A stretch of DNA of 64,000 bases. Origin: Vibrio kanaloae. Lineage in GTDB: Bacteria; Pseudomonadota; Gammaproteobacteria; Enterobacterales; Vibrionaceae. Under the pieces are notes generated by a model, which saw only the letters and a program-made list of their open reading frames with translations, was not told the DNA's origin and did no database searches. Both the position numbers and the translations under genes were made by a program. Below, one piece after another: positions 57,371 through 64,000 of this stretch. The stretch lies in the NCBI RefSeq assembly GCF_024347535.1, contig NZ_AP025497.1:868001-932000 (forward strand), written 5' to 3'. Every line of letters begins with the position of its first letter. Within the stretch, counting starts at the first letter, position 1.

Positions 57371-58639
57371 TTAGAAGCTGCGGCTGTATTGTAGACCTAG
57401 TAGGATTGCATCAGCGTGTGTTGTCGCGTTGACACCAGTTGAAAGCCCTGTTCCTAACTGTGTGTTTTCTGATACATTTACATCATCACCCATTAAGTAT
57501 GTGAAACCGAAGTCAACATTAGAAACTGTATCAATGTGGTATGTGAAACCTGCAGAGAACCACTGACGATCAGAGTCTGGTACAGAGATAGAAGTTAGAT
57601 CGTCTTGTGCGCTCGTGTCATACATATAACCAGTACGTAGTGTCCAAGTATCGTTTAGGTAGTAAGTACCACCAATTGCGTAGTGCCAACCGTCTTGCCA
57701 TTGGTATTGTTTTGCATACGTTGAACCAAGTGGTGAACCTTGTAGGTTGTCAAAGTCAATCTGATCGAATGCACCCCAACCAATCCACTGTACAGAATAG
57801 TGAACTGCGAATTTAGTATCTTCGATTTTGTGGTAACCAGAGAATTCAGCAATGTCGGGTAGAGGTAGAGTAATTTCCTGCCCTTTGTCATCTTTAGCTG
57901 TAATTTCAGGGCTGTAACGGTACGATAGACCAAAACGGTTGTTTTCATCTAGTTCATACACAGTACCCACGTTAAAGCCTACTGCCCAACCATCAGCTTC
58001 ATCAACATCAACTAACGTTGTTCCAGCTGGGACTAAGCCACCACTAGCGACTCCTAGAGCCGCACTTGTTTCTCTTTTCATCGTGCCTTGGCCGTAAATC
58101 AGGTCTAAACCTGCACCGAAACTCCATTGTTCACTTAGGCGATATGACCCAGCAAGACCAAAGTTAATGCTCTTAACATCAGTTAGGCCGCCGTATTCAG
58201 CTGCAGTGTAGCTGTCATCAAACTCAGTCTTTGTAGCAAAATTTGAATATGCATTCACACCCCAAGCAAATTTATCATTTACTGGGACGATAAGGTGGAT
58301 ATTGGGTGCAATAGAAGTGTCACCGACATCATCAGTATTGGCAACTGGGATTGGGCTGCCGTTAATATTGTATTCAGCATCTTTGACTTCAATCATTGAA
58401 GTAATACTTTCAAAACCAAGAGAAAGCTCAGTTTTATCAAACAGTGCCATTGCTGCAGGGTTACGTGCCATTACTGACGCGTTATCTGCGATTACTGCAT
58501 CACCAGCGAAAGCACGGCCGATGCCGGTTGCTGATTGTGCGTTGATTTGGAAACCTGCTGCCATCGCTTGCGAAGACGCCAGTGTAATTGTTACTGCTAA
58601 AAGAGACTTTTTAAACAGACGCGTGTTGTTGGTAGTCAT
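57371..58639 (-). CDS. fadL: FadL-type long-chain fatty acid porin 2
   Basis: Second outer-membrane fatty acid transporter of 422 residues. Signal peptide cleaves at SQAMA-AGFQI. The hatch signature AGFQINAQSATGIGRAFAGDAVIADNASVMARNPAAM and a Phe C terminus are present. AAGGAATAAATAA provides the ribosome site. Only moderate similarity to fadL 1, so this is an old duplication. A FadR-like operator lies about 90 bp upstream, suggesting repression or control by FadR when fatty acids are scarce. Confidence 0.92.
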   Translation of the reverse strand: MTTNNTRLFKKSLLAVTITLASSQAMAAGFQINAQSATGIGRAFAGDAVIADNASVMARNPAAMALFDKTELSLGFESITSMIEVKDAEYNINGSPIPVANTDDVGDTSIAPNIHLIVPVNDKFAWGVNAYSNFATKTEFDDSYTAAEYGGLTDVKSINFGLAGSYRLSEQWSFGAGLDLIYGQGTMKRETSAALGVASGGLVPAGTTLVDVDEADGWAVGFNVGTVYELDENNRFGLSYRYSPEITAKDDKGQEITLPLPDIAEFSGYHKIEDTKFAVHYSVQWIGWGAFDQIDFDNLQGSPLGSTYAKQYQWQDGWHYAIGGTYYLNDTWTLRTGYMYDTSAQDDLTSISVPDSDRQWFSAGFTYHIDTVSNVDFGFTYLMGDDVNVSENTQLGTGLSTGVNATTHADAILLGLQYSRSF

Positions 58640-58935
58640 TTATTTATTCCTTTATATATCCGCCTCTACAGGGCGATTAATTTGAGCAATTGCTCAATGG
58701 TGGCTGATCCTATTCGCAAGTATACGATATACAAATCCGACCATTGAAAAATTTGAGTGGAAAATTATGGAAATGACGCCTATCTGGCACGAAAATGGTG
58801 AGAAATGCTTATTTTTAGAGTTTTAACTCTAGTGGTATTGGTTCTGTGAATGGTTTGAGGGTTTGTTATAAATAAAGCCCAGCAATATCAAGAGTATAGT
58901 TGCTGGGCCTTTTATTACGGGGCTTTGAGAGCGAA
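58640..58935 (-). promoter_or_regulatory. Upstream region of fadL 2: palindrome and FadR-like site
   Basis: A perfect 16-bp palindrome TTGAGCAATTGCTCAA lies at 58682-58697, about 45 bp before the start codon. A FadR-like operator lies at 58730-58746 (minus strand CAATGGTCGGATTTGTA). The remainder holds a terminator of the upstream gene at 58877-58908 and AT-rich DNA. Confidence 0.6.
58877..58908 (-). terminator. Rho-independent terminator of the DUF3379 gene
   Basis: On the minus strand GCCCAGCAA and TTGCTGGGC pair (9 bp, 14-nt loop), followed by TTTATTTAT. Confidence 0.85.
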
Positions 58936-59664
58936 TTAGCTCATAGGTTTGATCATTTTGGTAAGCTTTTCGGCGATCTTAGAAATGTCCTCACCATTCT
59001 CACCTACAAGGATCAAACTGCTGCCATCCACGGGGGTTACCGAACCGGACATGCCTTTTTCATCAAAGTCGATAGGTTTGTCTGTCGGAATACCGGTTAA
59101 AAACAACGTTACTTTGCCTTTTGCGCCTTGGAAGACCATATGTACCGCGTTGGATTTACCAAAGCCACAGTGGTTTAGGTAATAGACGTGGTAAGGGAAA
59201 GCATCATCAAACTGAAAAGCAAATGGGTTCATTTTTGCGTTGATCTGCTGCGATGTAACCTGTTCATCGATGCTACTAACAAAACTCTTTTCATCAACAA
59301 CGTGCTTCATTGCTGTATCAGCCAAACTTGCTTGTGCGGGTGAAACGAATGCATTGCCCCAGTTGACCTGGCCAACTAATAAACCAGCAACGAATGCCAC
59401 TGAAGCCGCCATCGCCATTGCTCGTCGAGCAAAAGTTGGCCTTACTACTTTGCTTTCTTCGCTTGAGGTCTGATTGAACAGAATACGGTCAGCAAGATCG
59501 TCTGGCACATCTACGTTCATTGCAGCGTGGATCTGTTTATCAAGCGATAGTACATCGTCTAAGAAGTTACTATTGGCTTCGCTATTCGCGGCTGCATCAA
59601 CAATATCTTGTGTACGCTGTTTAGGTTCCGACAATACACGACGACGAAATTCCAAATCATCCAT
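58936..59664 (-). CDS. DUF3379 membrane protein, probable anti-sigma factor
   Basis: 242 residues. The N-terminal cytoplasmic part (about 1-80, acidic, helical) is followed by one membrane helix (RRAMAMAASVAFVAGLLVGQVNWG, about 80-103). A periplasmic domain of about 135 residues follows, with a conserved-looking HCGFGKSNAVHMVF. Its start overlaps the ECF sigma gene end by 8 bp, so the two are translationally coupled, the usual arrangement for sigma/anti-sigma pairs. The anti-sigma role is inferred from this context and topology; I see no ZAS zinc motif at the N terminus. Confidence 0.8.
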   Translation of the reverse strand: MDDLEFRRRVLSEPKQRTQDIVDAAANSEANSNFLDDVLSLDKQIHAAMNVDVPDDLADRILFNQTSSEESKVVRPTFARRAMAMAASVAFVAGLLVGQVNWGNAFVSPAQASLADTAMKHVVDEKSFVSSIDEQVTSQQINAKMNPFAFQFDDAFPYHVYYLNHCGFGKSNAVHMVFQGAKGKVTLFLTGIPTDKPIDFDEKGMSGSVTPVDGSSLILVGENGEDISKIAEKLTKMIKPMS

Positions 59665-60220
59665 TATGTTGCCCCCTTTCTGCCTCTTCTGTATCCAGCA
59701 TCTCTTTCAATTGATTTCGAGCTCTGAATAAACGTGTCATTACCGTGTTTTTGTTGAGATCGAGAATGTCCGCTATCTCATCACCACTAAACCCACCAAT
59801 GACTTGTAAGAAGAGCGGTTCACGGTAGTCAATTTCAAGTTTCATGATCTGAGCTTGCAACCACAGATGTTGATGGTGCGGGTCATCACTGACACTAGCA
59901 TCGTTACCATGATCATCGATATCAACCAGATCAAATTGTTTACGTTCAAAACGTCGAGCGTTCTCGCGTCTCAAGATAGTAATCAGCCAAGATTTAGCAG
60001 CTTTTTCATCTTGTAGGCTATCGAGTGACTTCCATGCACGAAGGCAAGTCTCTTGCACTAAATCCTCGGCAATGCTTTTGTCTTTACATAACCAATAGGC
60101 GTAGCGAAAGAGGTCACGATGATAGGCACGCACGAGTGCTTCGTATTTTCTTTGTTTGTCCATATCAGAGTTGACCGGACGCTTGGCTGTTTTCTTTCCA
60201 AACATTTTTATTATTGACAC
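59657..60220 (-). CDS. ECF-type RNA polymerase sigma factor
   Basis: Extracytoplasmic-function sigma of about 187 residues. GGAGG at 60226-60230 (minus strand) lies 5 bp before a GTG at 60220, so I start there (MSIIKMFGKKTAKRP). An ATG at 60232 would put the ribosome site inside the frame, and an ATG at 60205 is too far. Region 2 is DLFRYAYWLCKDKSIAEDLVQETCLRAWKS and region 4 is LFLQVIGGFSGDEIADILDLNKNTVMTRLFRARNQLKEML. Its regulon is unknown. A CGTATAG/CTATACG palindrome precedes it. It differs from rpoE, which sits with rseABC. Confidence 0.9.
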   Translation of the reverse strand: MSIIKMFGKKTAKRPVNSDMDKQRKYEALVRAYHRDLFRYAYWLCKDKSIAEDLVQETCLRAWKSLDSLQDEKAAKSWLITILRRENARRFERKQFDLVDIDDHGNDASVSDDPHHQHLWLQAQIMKLEIDYREPLFLQVIGGFSGDEIADILDLNKNTVMTRLFRARNQLKEMLDTEEAERGQHNG

Positions 60221-60383
60221 ACGAGCCTCCATAATTGCTCTGCGTATAGCTGTCTCTATACGTTGTGCTTCGTTTTTATATTCTGTTTCGTTTTCAGAGC
60301 GAACGATCGGCAGGAATTCGTAAAATCACATTAAAATTGATCTACTTCAAAATCTAAGGCCTCGAACAAGTTATAGTACACCT

Positions 60384-60547
60384 TGTCGTCTAGTTAGTCA
60401 TTCGTGGCTAGCATGTTGAGCAAGACGACACTTCCTTTTGAAGGCTGACTTTACTTTCTCCTAATCAGGAAACTGATTATTTCAATTGGCGTCAAGTTAA
60501 TTGCTTTATACACATTCCAACCACACAGCTTTGTGTGGTTTTTTTTT
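60384..60547 (+). ncRNA. Candidate small RNA upstream of fadI
   Basis: A strong rho-independent terminator (AACCACACA-GCTT-TGTGTGGTT and at least nine T, 60519-60547) stands on the + strand with no + strand gene before it for 4.8 kb. Upstream are a -10-like TATAGT (60372-60377), an 8-bp stem starting at the predicted first base (TGTCGTCT 60384-60391 with 60423-60430), and a GNRA-loop hairpin AATCAG-GAAA-CTGATT (60463-60478). The likely transcript is about 164 nt. The -35 is weak. An 11-codon frame at 60413-60448 lacks a ribosome site. I cannot match it to a named RNA. Confidence 0.62.
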
Positions 60548-60702
60548 GCCTCAAGAAAACTATTCCCTACAAAGCGATAACAGTATTTGCTTACGCTAGT
60601 TTAGCCTCTTACGACAACCTTTCCCCCTAAAAGATTCGCCTGAATTTGCAGTTATATTTTCAAACAGTGAGATACTCGTATCACGTTTATTTAAACGCTC
60701 GT

Positions 60703-60730
60703 TTGATTTAATTAACAACTTCTTTACAAT
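60703..60730 (+). promoter_or_regulatory. sigma70 promoter of fadIJ
   Basis: TTGATT and TACAAT at 16-bp spacing, predicted start near 60737, about 30 bp before the fadI ATG. Confidence 0.65.
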
Positions 60731-60735
60731 GATTC

Positions 60736-60746
60736 AGGTCAGACCT
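60736..60746 (+). promoter_or_regulatory. FadR operator over the fadI start site
   Basis: AGGTC-A-GACCT is a perfect inverted repeat close to known FadR boxes (TGGTC..GACC cores). It overlaps the predicted transcription start, where binding would repress fadIJ until long-chain acyl-CoA releases FadR. Confidence 0.75.
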
Positions 60747-60766
60747 CTTAACTTTAAGGAGAAACC

Positions 60767-62074
60767 ATGGGCAAACAGGAAGTCAAAACGCGTTCTGGAG
60801 AACGTGTTGCCGTTGTCGCTGGGTTACGAACCCCATTCGCTCGTCAGAGCACAGAATTTAGTCAAGTGCCTGCGGTCGACTTAGGCAAAATGGTTGTGAG
60901 CGAAATGCTTGCAAGAACTGATGTCGACCCTGCGCTTATCGAACAAGTTGTGTTCGGCCAAGTCGTGCAAATGCCAGAAGCGCCGAATATTGCGCGTGAA
61001 ATCGTGTTGGGCACCGGCATGGACATCAATACTGATGCCTACAGTGTCACACGAGCATGTGCGACCAGCTTCCAAGCGGCAGTCAACGTGACCGAAAGCA
61101 TTATGGCTGGCGCAATTGATGTCGGTATTGCGGGCGGTGCGGACTCTTCTTCTGTATTGCCTATCGGTGTTTCGAAAAAGTTAGCGGCAAATCTATTAGC
61201 GCTGAGTAAAACGAAAACTATGGGTCAAAAGCTGAAAATTCTTAAAACGCTTTCCGTAAAAGATTTGATGCCAGTACCACCTGCAGTTGCAGAGTACTCG
61301 ACCGGTTTATCCATGGGACAAACGGCTGAGCAAATGGCTAAGACGCATGGTATTACTCGCGAAGCTCAAGACGCCCTTGCTCACCGTTCTCACTCTTTGG
61401 CTTCTCAGGCATGGAAAGAAGGCAAGATTAAAGGCGAAGTGATGACGGCCTTCCCGGCGCCTTACAAAAAGTATCTAGCGGAAGACAACAACATTCGCCA
61501 CGACTCAACGGTTGAAGGTTACGCCAAGCTGCGCCCTGCATTTGATAGAAAGTACGGCAGTGTAACCGCTGCTAATGCAACGCCGCTGACTGATGGCGGT
61601 GCTGCAGTGATGTTGATGCGCGAAGGTAAAGCGAAGGAGCTAGGCCTAGAAGTACTTGGCTATATTCGTGGTTATGCGTTCTCAGCGATTGGTGTTGAAA
61701 CAGATATGCTGATGGGCCCGACGTATGCGACCTCACAAGTATTGAAGAATACAGGTTTAGATTTGTCAGACTTAACACTGATCGAGATGCACGAAGCATT
61801 CGCTGCCCAAGTTTTGGCTAACGTTAAAATGTTTGCGAGCGATGAGTTTGCACAGAAGAATCTTGGCCGCGATAAAGCGATCGGTGAGATTGATATGGAG
61901 AAGTTCAACGTGCTGGGTAGCTCGATTGCTTACGGACACCCGTTTGCGGCGACTGGCGCGCGCATGATGACTCAAACACTACGTGAACTGAAACGTCGCG
62001 GTGGCGGCTTGGCACTGAACACAGCTTGCGCGGCTGGTGGTTTAGGTGCAGCAATGATCTTGGAGGTAGAATAA
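60767..62074 (+). CDS. fadI: 3-ketoacyl-CoA thiolase FadI
   Basis: Last step of beta-oxidation: thiolytic cleavage of 3-ketoacyl-CoA to acetyl-CoA. 435 residues. Catalytic Cys in [13 protein letters not shown] (about 98), the His in EMHEAFAAQ (about 344), then [16 protein letters not shown] and the C-terminal Cys in [12 protein letters not shown] are all present. AAGGAG is 7 bp upstream. Length and the N terminus ([19 protein letters not shown]) fit FadI, not FadA. Stop overlaps the fadJ start (TAATG). Confidence 0.96.
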   Translation: MGKQEVKTRSGERVAVVAGLRTPFARQSTEFSQVPAVDLGKMVVSEMLARTDVDPALIEQVVFGQVVQMPEAPNIAREIVLGTGMDINTDAYSVTRACATSFQAAVNVTESIMAGAIDVGIAGGADSSSVLPIGVSKKLAANLLALSKTKTMGQKLKILKTLSVKDLMPVPPAVAEYSTGLSMGQTAEQMAKTHGITREAQDALAHRSHSLASQAWKEGKIKGEVMTAFPAPYKKYLAEDNNIRHDSTVEGYAKLRPAFDRKYGSVTAANATPLTDGGAAVMLMREGKAKELGLEVLGYIRGYAFSAIGVETDMLMGPTYATSQVLKNTGLDLSDLTLIEMHEAFAAQVLANVKMFASDEFAQKNLGRDKAIGEIDMEKFNVLGSSIAYGHPFAATGARMMTQTLRELKRRGGGLALNTACAAGGLGAAMILEVE

Positions 62075-64000
62075 TGTCTACGACTCTTGATGCAACAACA
62101 GAAAAAGAAACAGTCGCTCAACCAGATTCAACGTCTGCGACTGAATCAACCAAAAAGAAAGCGACAGCATTTACTCTTAATATCGATGAGCAAGATATTG
62201 CTTGGTTAGCGATTGATGTACCAAACGAGAAAATGAACACGCTGCAAGCGGCTTTTGCTGAAGAAATGAAAGCCATCTTCGAGCAGCTAAAAGAAAAGCA
62301 GAGCCGAGTTAAGGGCCTAATCGTTCATTCCCTTAAGCCAGATAACTTTATCGCTGGCGCTGATGTAAGAATGCTTGATGCGTGTAAAACGGCTGACGAA
62401 GCACAGTCTCTAGCTCGCCAAGGGCAGGAGATGTTCCAAACTCTGTCTGCACTACCGTACCCAGTGGTCGCAGCGATTCATGGCCCATGTTTAGGTGGTG
62501 GTTTAGAGCTCGCACTGGCGTGTGATTACCGTGTATGTACCGATTCAGATAAGACTCGTCTTGGCCTGCCAGAAGTTCAACTAGGCCTGTTACCAGGATC
62601 TGGCGGCACACAACGCCTTCCTCGCCTTATCGGTTTGTTACCATCGCTCGACCTAATCCTTACGGGCAAGCAACTGCGCGCTAAGAAAGCGAAATCGCTC
62701 GGTGTTGTGGATGCTTGTGTGCCTGAAACTATCCTGCTTGAAGTCGCTAAAAGTTTTGTTGAAAAGAATACGGGCAGTAAAAAAGGTAAGCGTCTTGCGT
62801 CTAAAAGCCAAGCTTCGACTAAAGAAAAACTGATTTCACGCACGGGCCTAGGTCGTAAGGTGATTTTTGAACAGGCTTCAAAGAAGACCAATCAGAAAAC
62901 ACTCGGCAATTACCCAGCAGCCGATGCGATTCTTGATGTGATTCGTTATGGCTTAGAGAACGGTTTTGACAAAGGCCTTCAGTACGAAGCCAAGCGCTTC
63001 TCTGAACTGGTGATGACGACACAATCTAAAGCTCTTCGTTCTATTTTCTTTGCAACCACAGAAATGAAAAAAGAACATGGTGCAGACGCAGAACCAAAAG
63101 CGGTTAAGCGTGTTGGCGTGCTAGGCGGTGGCCTAATGGGGGCGGGTATTAGCCACGTTAGTGTCGCTAAAGCGAAAGTCCCCGTTCGTATCAAAGACGT
63201 ATCCAATGAAGGTGTGCTGAACGCACTAAATTACAACTATAAGTTGTTCGATAAACAGCGTAAGCGTCGTATTCTGAGCCGAGCTGACCTTGAAAGTAAG
63301 ATGCTTCAACTGTCTGGTGGAATTGATTTTACAAGCTTTAACCACACAGATGTGGTGATTGAAGCGGTATTTGAAGATCTCGACCTTAAGCAGTCGATGG
63401 TTGCGGACATCGAAGCTAATGCCAAGCCAGAGACGATCTTCGCGACCAACACATCTTCGCTACCAATCCATAAGATCGCGGAGAAGGCGAAGCGACCAGA
63501 AAATGTGGTCGGTCTTCACTACTTCAGCCCTGCAGAGAAAATGCCTCTAGTTGAAGTTATCCCTCATGAAACAACCTCAGAAGAGACGATTTCGACGGTG
63601 GTTGCATTAGCGAAGAAGCAAGGCAAAACTCCGATTGTTGTTAAAGATACAGCGGGTTTCTATGTGAACCGTATCCTTGCGCCGTACATGAATGAAGCAG
63701 CACATCTGCTATTGGCAAATGAGCCGATTGAAAAGCTCGACAGCACGTTATTGGACTTCGGTTTCCCGGTTGGCCCAATTACCTTGTTAGATGAGGTAGG
63801 TGTCGATATCGGTGCGAAGATCATTCCGATTTTAGTGAATGAGCTTGGCGATCGTTTCCAAGGCCCTGATGTGTTCGATATTCTTTTGAATGACAACCGT
63901 AAAGGCCGTAAGAGCGGCAAAGGTTTCTACACTTACAAAGGGAAGAAGAAGGAAGTTGATAAGTCAGTTTACAAGCTGCTTAAGCTGCAACCAGATCCTA
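62074..64000 (+). CDS. fadJ: Fatty acid oxidation multifunctional enzyme FadJ (partial, runs off the window)
   Basis: Enoyl-CoA hydratase / 3-hydroxyacyl-CoA dehydrogenase alpha subunit, partner of FadI. ATG at 62074 overlaps the fadI stop; 642 codons are visible and the frame is open at the window end (about 700 expected). The crotonase domain has [16 protein letters not shown] and [17 protein letters not shown]. The dehydrogenase domain has NAD motif [12 protein letters not shown], then [14 protein letters not shown] and [10 protein letters not shown]. About 30 Thr/Ser/Glu/Lys-rich residues precede the usual N terminus ([14 protein letters not shown]), an extension not seen in E. coli FadJ. 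Confidence 0.95.
   Translation, partial: MSTTLDATTEKETVAQPDSTSATESTKKKATAFTLNIDEQDIAWLAIDVPNEKMNTLQAAFAEEMKAIFEQLKEKQSRVKGLIVHSLKPDNFIAGADVRMLDACKTADEAQSLARQGQEMFQTLSALPYPVVAAIHGPCLGGGLELALACDYRVCTDSDKTRLGLPEVQLGLLPGSGGTQRLPRLIGLLPSLDLILTGKQLRAKKAKSLGVVDACVPETILLEVAKSFVEKNTGSKKGKRLASKSQASTKEKLISRTGLGRKVIFEQASKKTNQKTLGNYPAADAILDVIRYGLENGFDKGLQYEAKRFSELVMTTQSKALRSIFFATTEMKKEHGADAEPKAVKRVGVLGGGLMGAGISHVSVAKAKVPVRIKDVSNEGVLNALNYNYKLFDKQRKRRILSRADLESKMLQLSGGIDFTSFNHTDVVIEAVFEDLDLKQSMVADIEANAKPETIFATNTSSLPIHKIAEKAKRPENVVGLHYFSPAEKMPLVEVIPHETTSEETISTVVALAKKQGKTPIVVKDTAGFYVNRILAPYMNEAAHLLLANEPIEKLDSTLLDFGFPVGPITLLDEVGVDIGAKIIPILVNELGDRFQGPDVFDILLNDNRKGRKSGKGFYTYKGKKKEVDKSVYKLLKLQPDP

Larger units (their letters stand above)
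60221..60766. other. Divergent intergenic region, ECF sigma to fadI
   Basis: The 546-bp gap holds a palindrome (CGTATAG 60243-60249 with CTATACG 60256-60262) in the leader of the sigma gene. A probable small RNA gene on the + strand lies at about 60384-60547. The fadI promoter is at 60703-60730 and the FadR operator at 60736-60746. Between 60548 and 60700 I see nothing. Confidence 0.65.

Overview
The window is a gammaproteobacterial chromosome segment that reads as a marine Vibrio. Gene order, flagellin sequences, the FlrABC regulators, the ParC/ParP chemotaxis-array proteins and AT-rich intergenic DNA all fit that genus. I think of the Splendidus clade, but the species is an inference. No tRNA, rRNA, insertion sequence, integrase, prophage or CRISPR array was seen. 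The content is core genome, nearly all on the + strand up to 55.7 kb.

Layout. (1) 1-7.8 kb: distal rod, L and P rings, FlgJ and hook-filament junction proteins (flgF to flgL). (2) 8.2-12.8 kb: three flagellin genes, each with its own leader. The first has a sigma54-like promoter and the next two have sigma28 promoters. (3) 12.8-16.0 kb: flaG, fliD, a FliT-like gene and fliS. (4) 16.2-20.4 kb: regulators flrA, flrB, flrC. (5) 20.5-34.2 kb: fliE to flhB, covering the MS ring, switch, export ATPase, hook-length ruler and export gate. (6) 34.5-47.4 kb: flhA, flhF, flhG, fliA, then cheY, cheZ, cheA, cheB, parC, parP, cheW and a DUF2802 gene (fipA). (7) 47.6-54.7 kb: ccmABCDEFGHI for cytochrome c maturation. 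(8) 54.9-58.6 kb: mlaA, then two fadL-type porins on the minus strand. (9) 58.9-60.2 kb: an ECF sigma factor and a DUF3379 membrane protein, minus strand. (10) 60.8-64 kb: fadI and fadJ (cut by the window end), driven from a FadR-type operator.

How it works together. FlrA with sigma54 should start the class II operons: sigma54-type promoters are readable before flrB, fliE, fliK and flhA. FlrB/FlrC with sigma54 then drive the hook-filament genes (sites before flgK and flagellin 1). FliA drives the remaining flagellins. FlhF, FlhG and FipA place and number the polar flagellum. ParC and ParP place the chemotaxis array that uses the CheA/CheW/CheY/CheB/CheZ set encoded here.

There is no clear novel multi-gene system. 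The features most worth a second look are non-coding: a likely unannotated small RNA at about 60384-60547; an inverted repeat flanking flagellin 2; a tandemly duplicated stem-loop in the flagellin 3 leader; and a 13-bp-arm hairpin between the two fadL genes.
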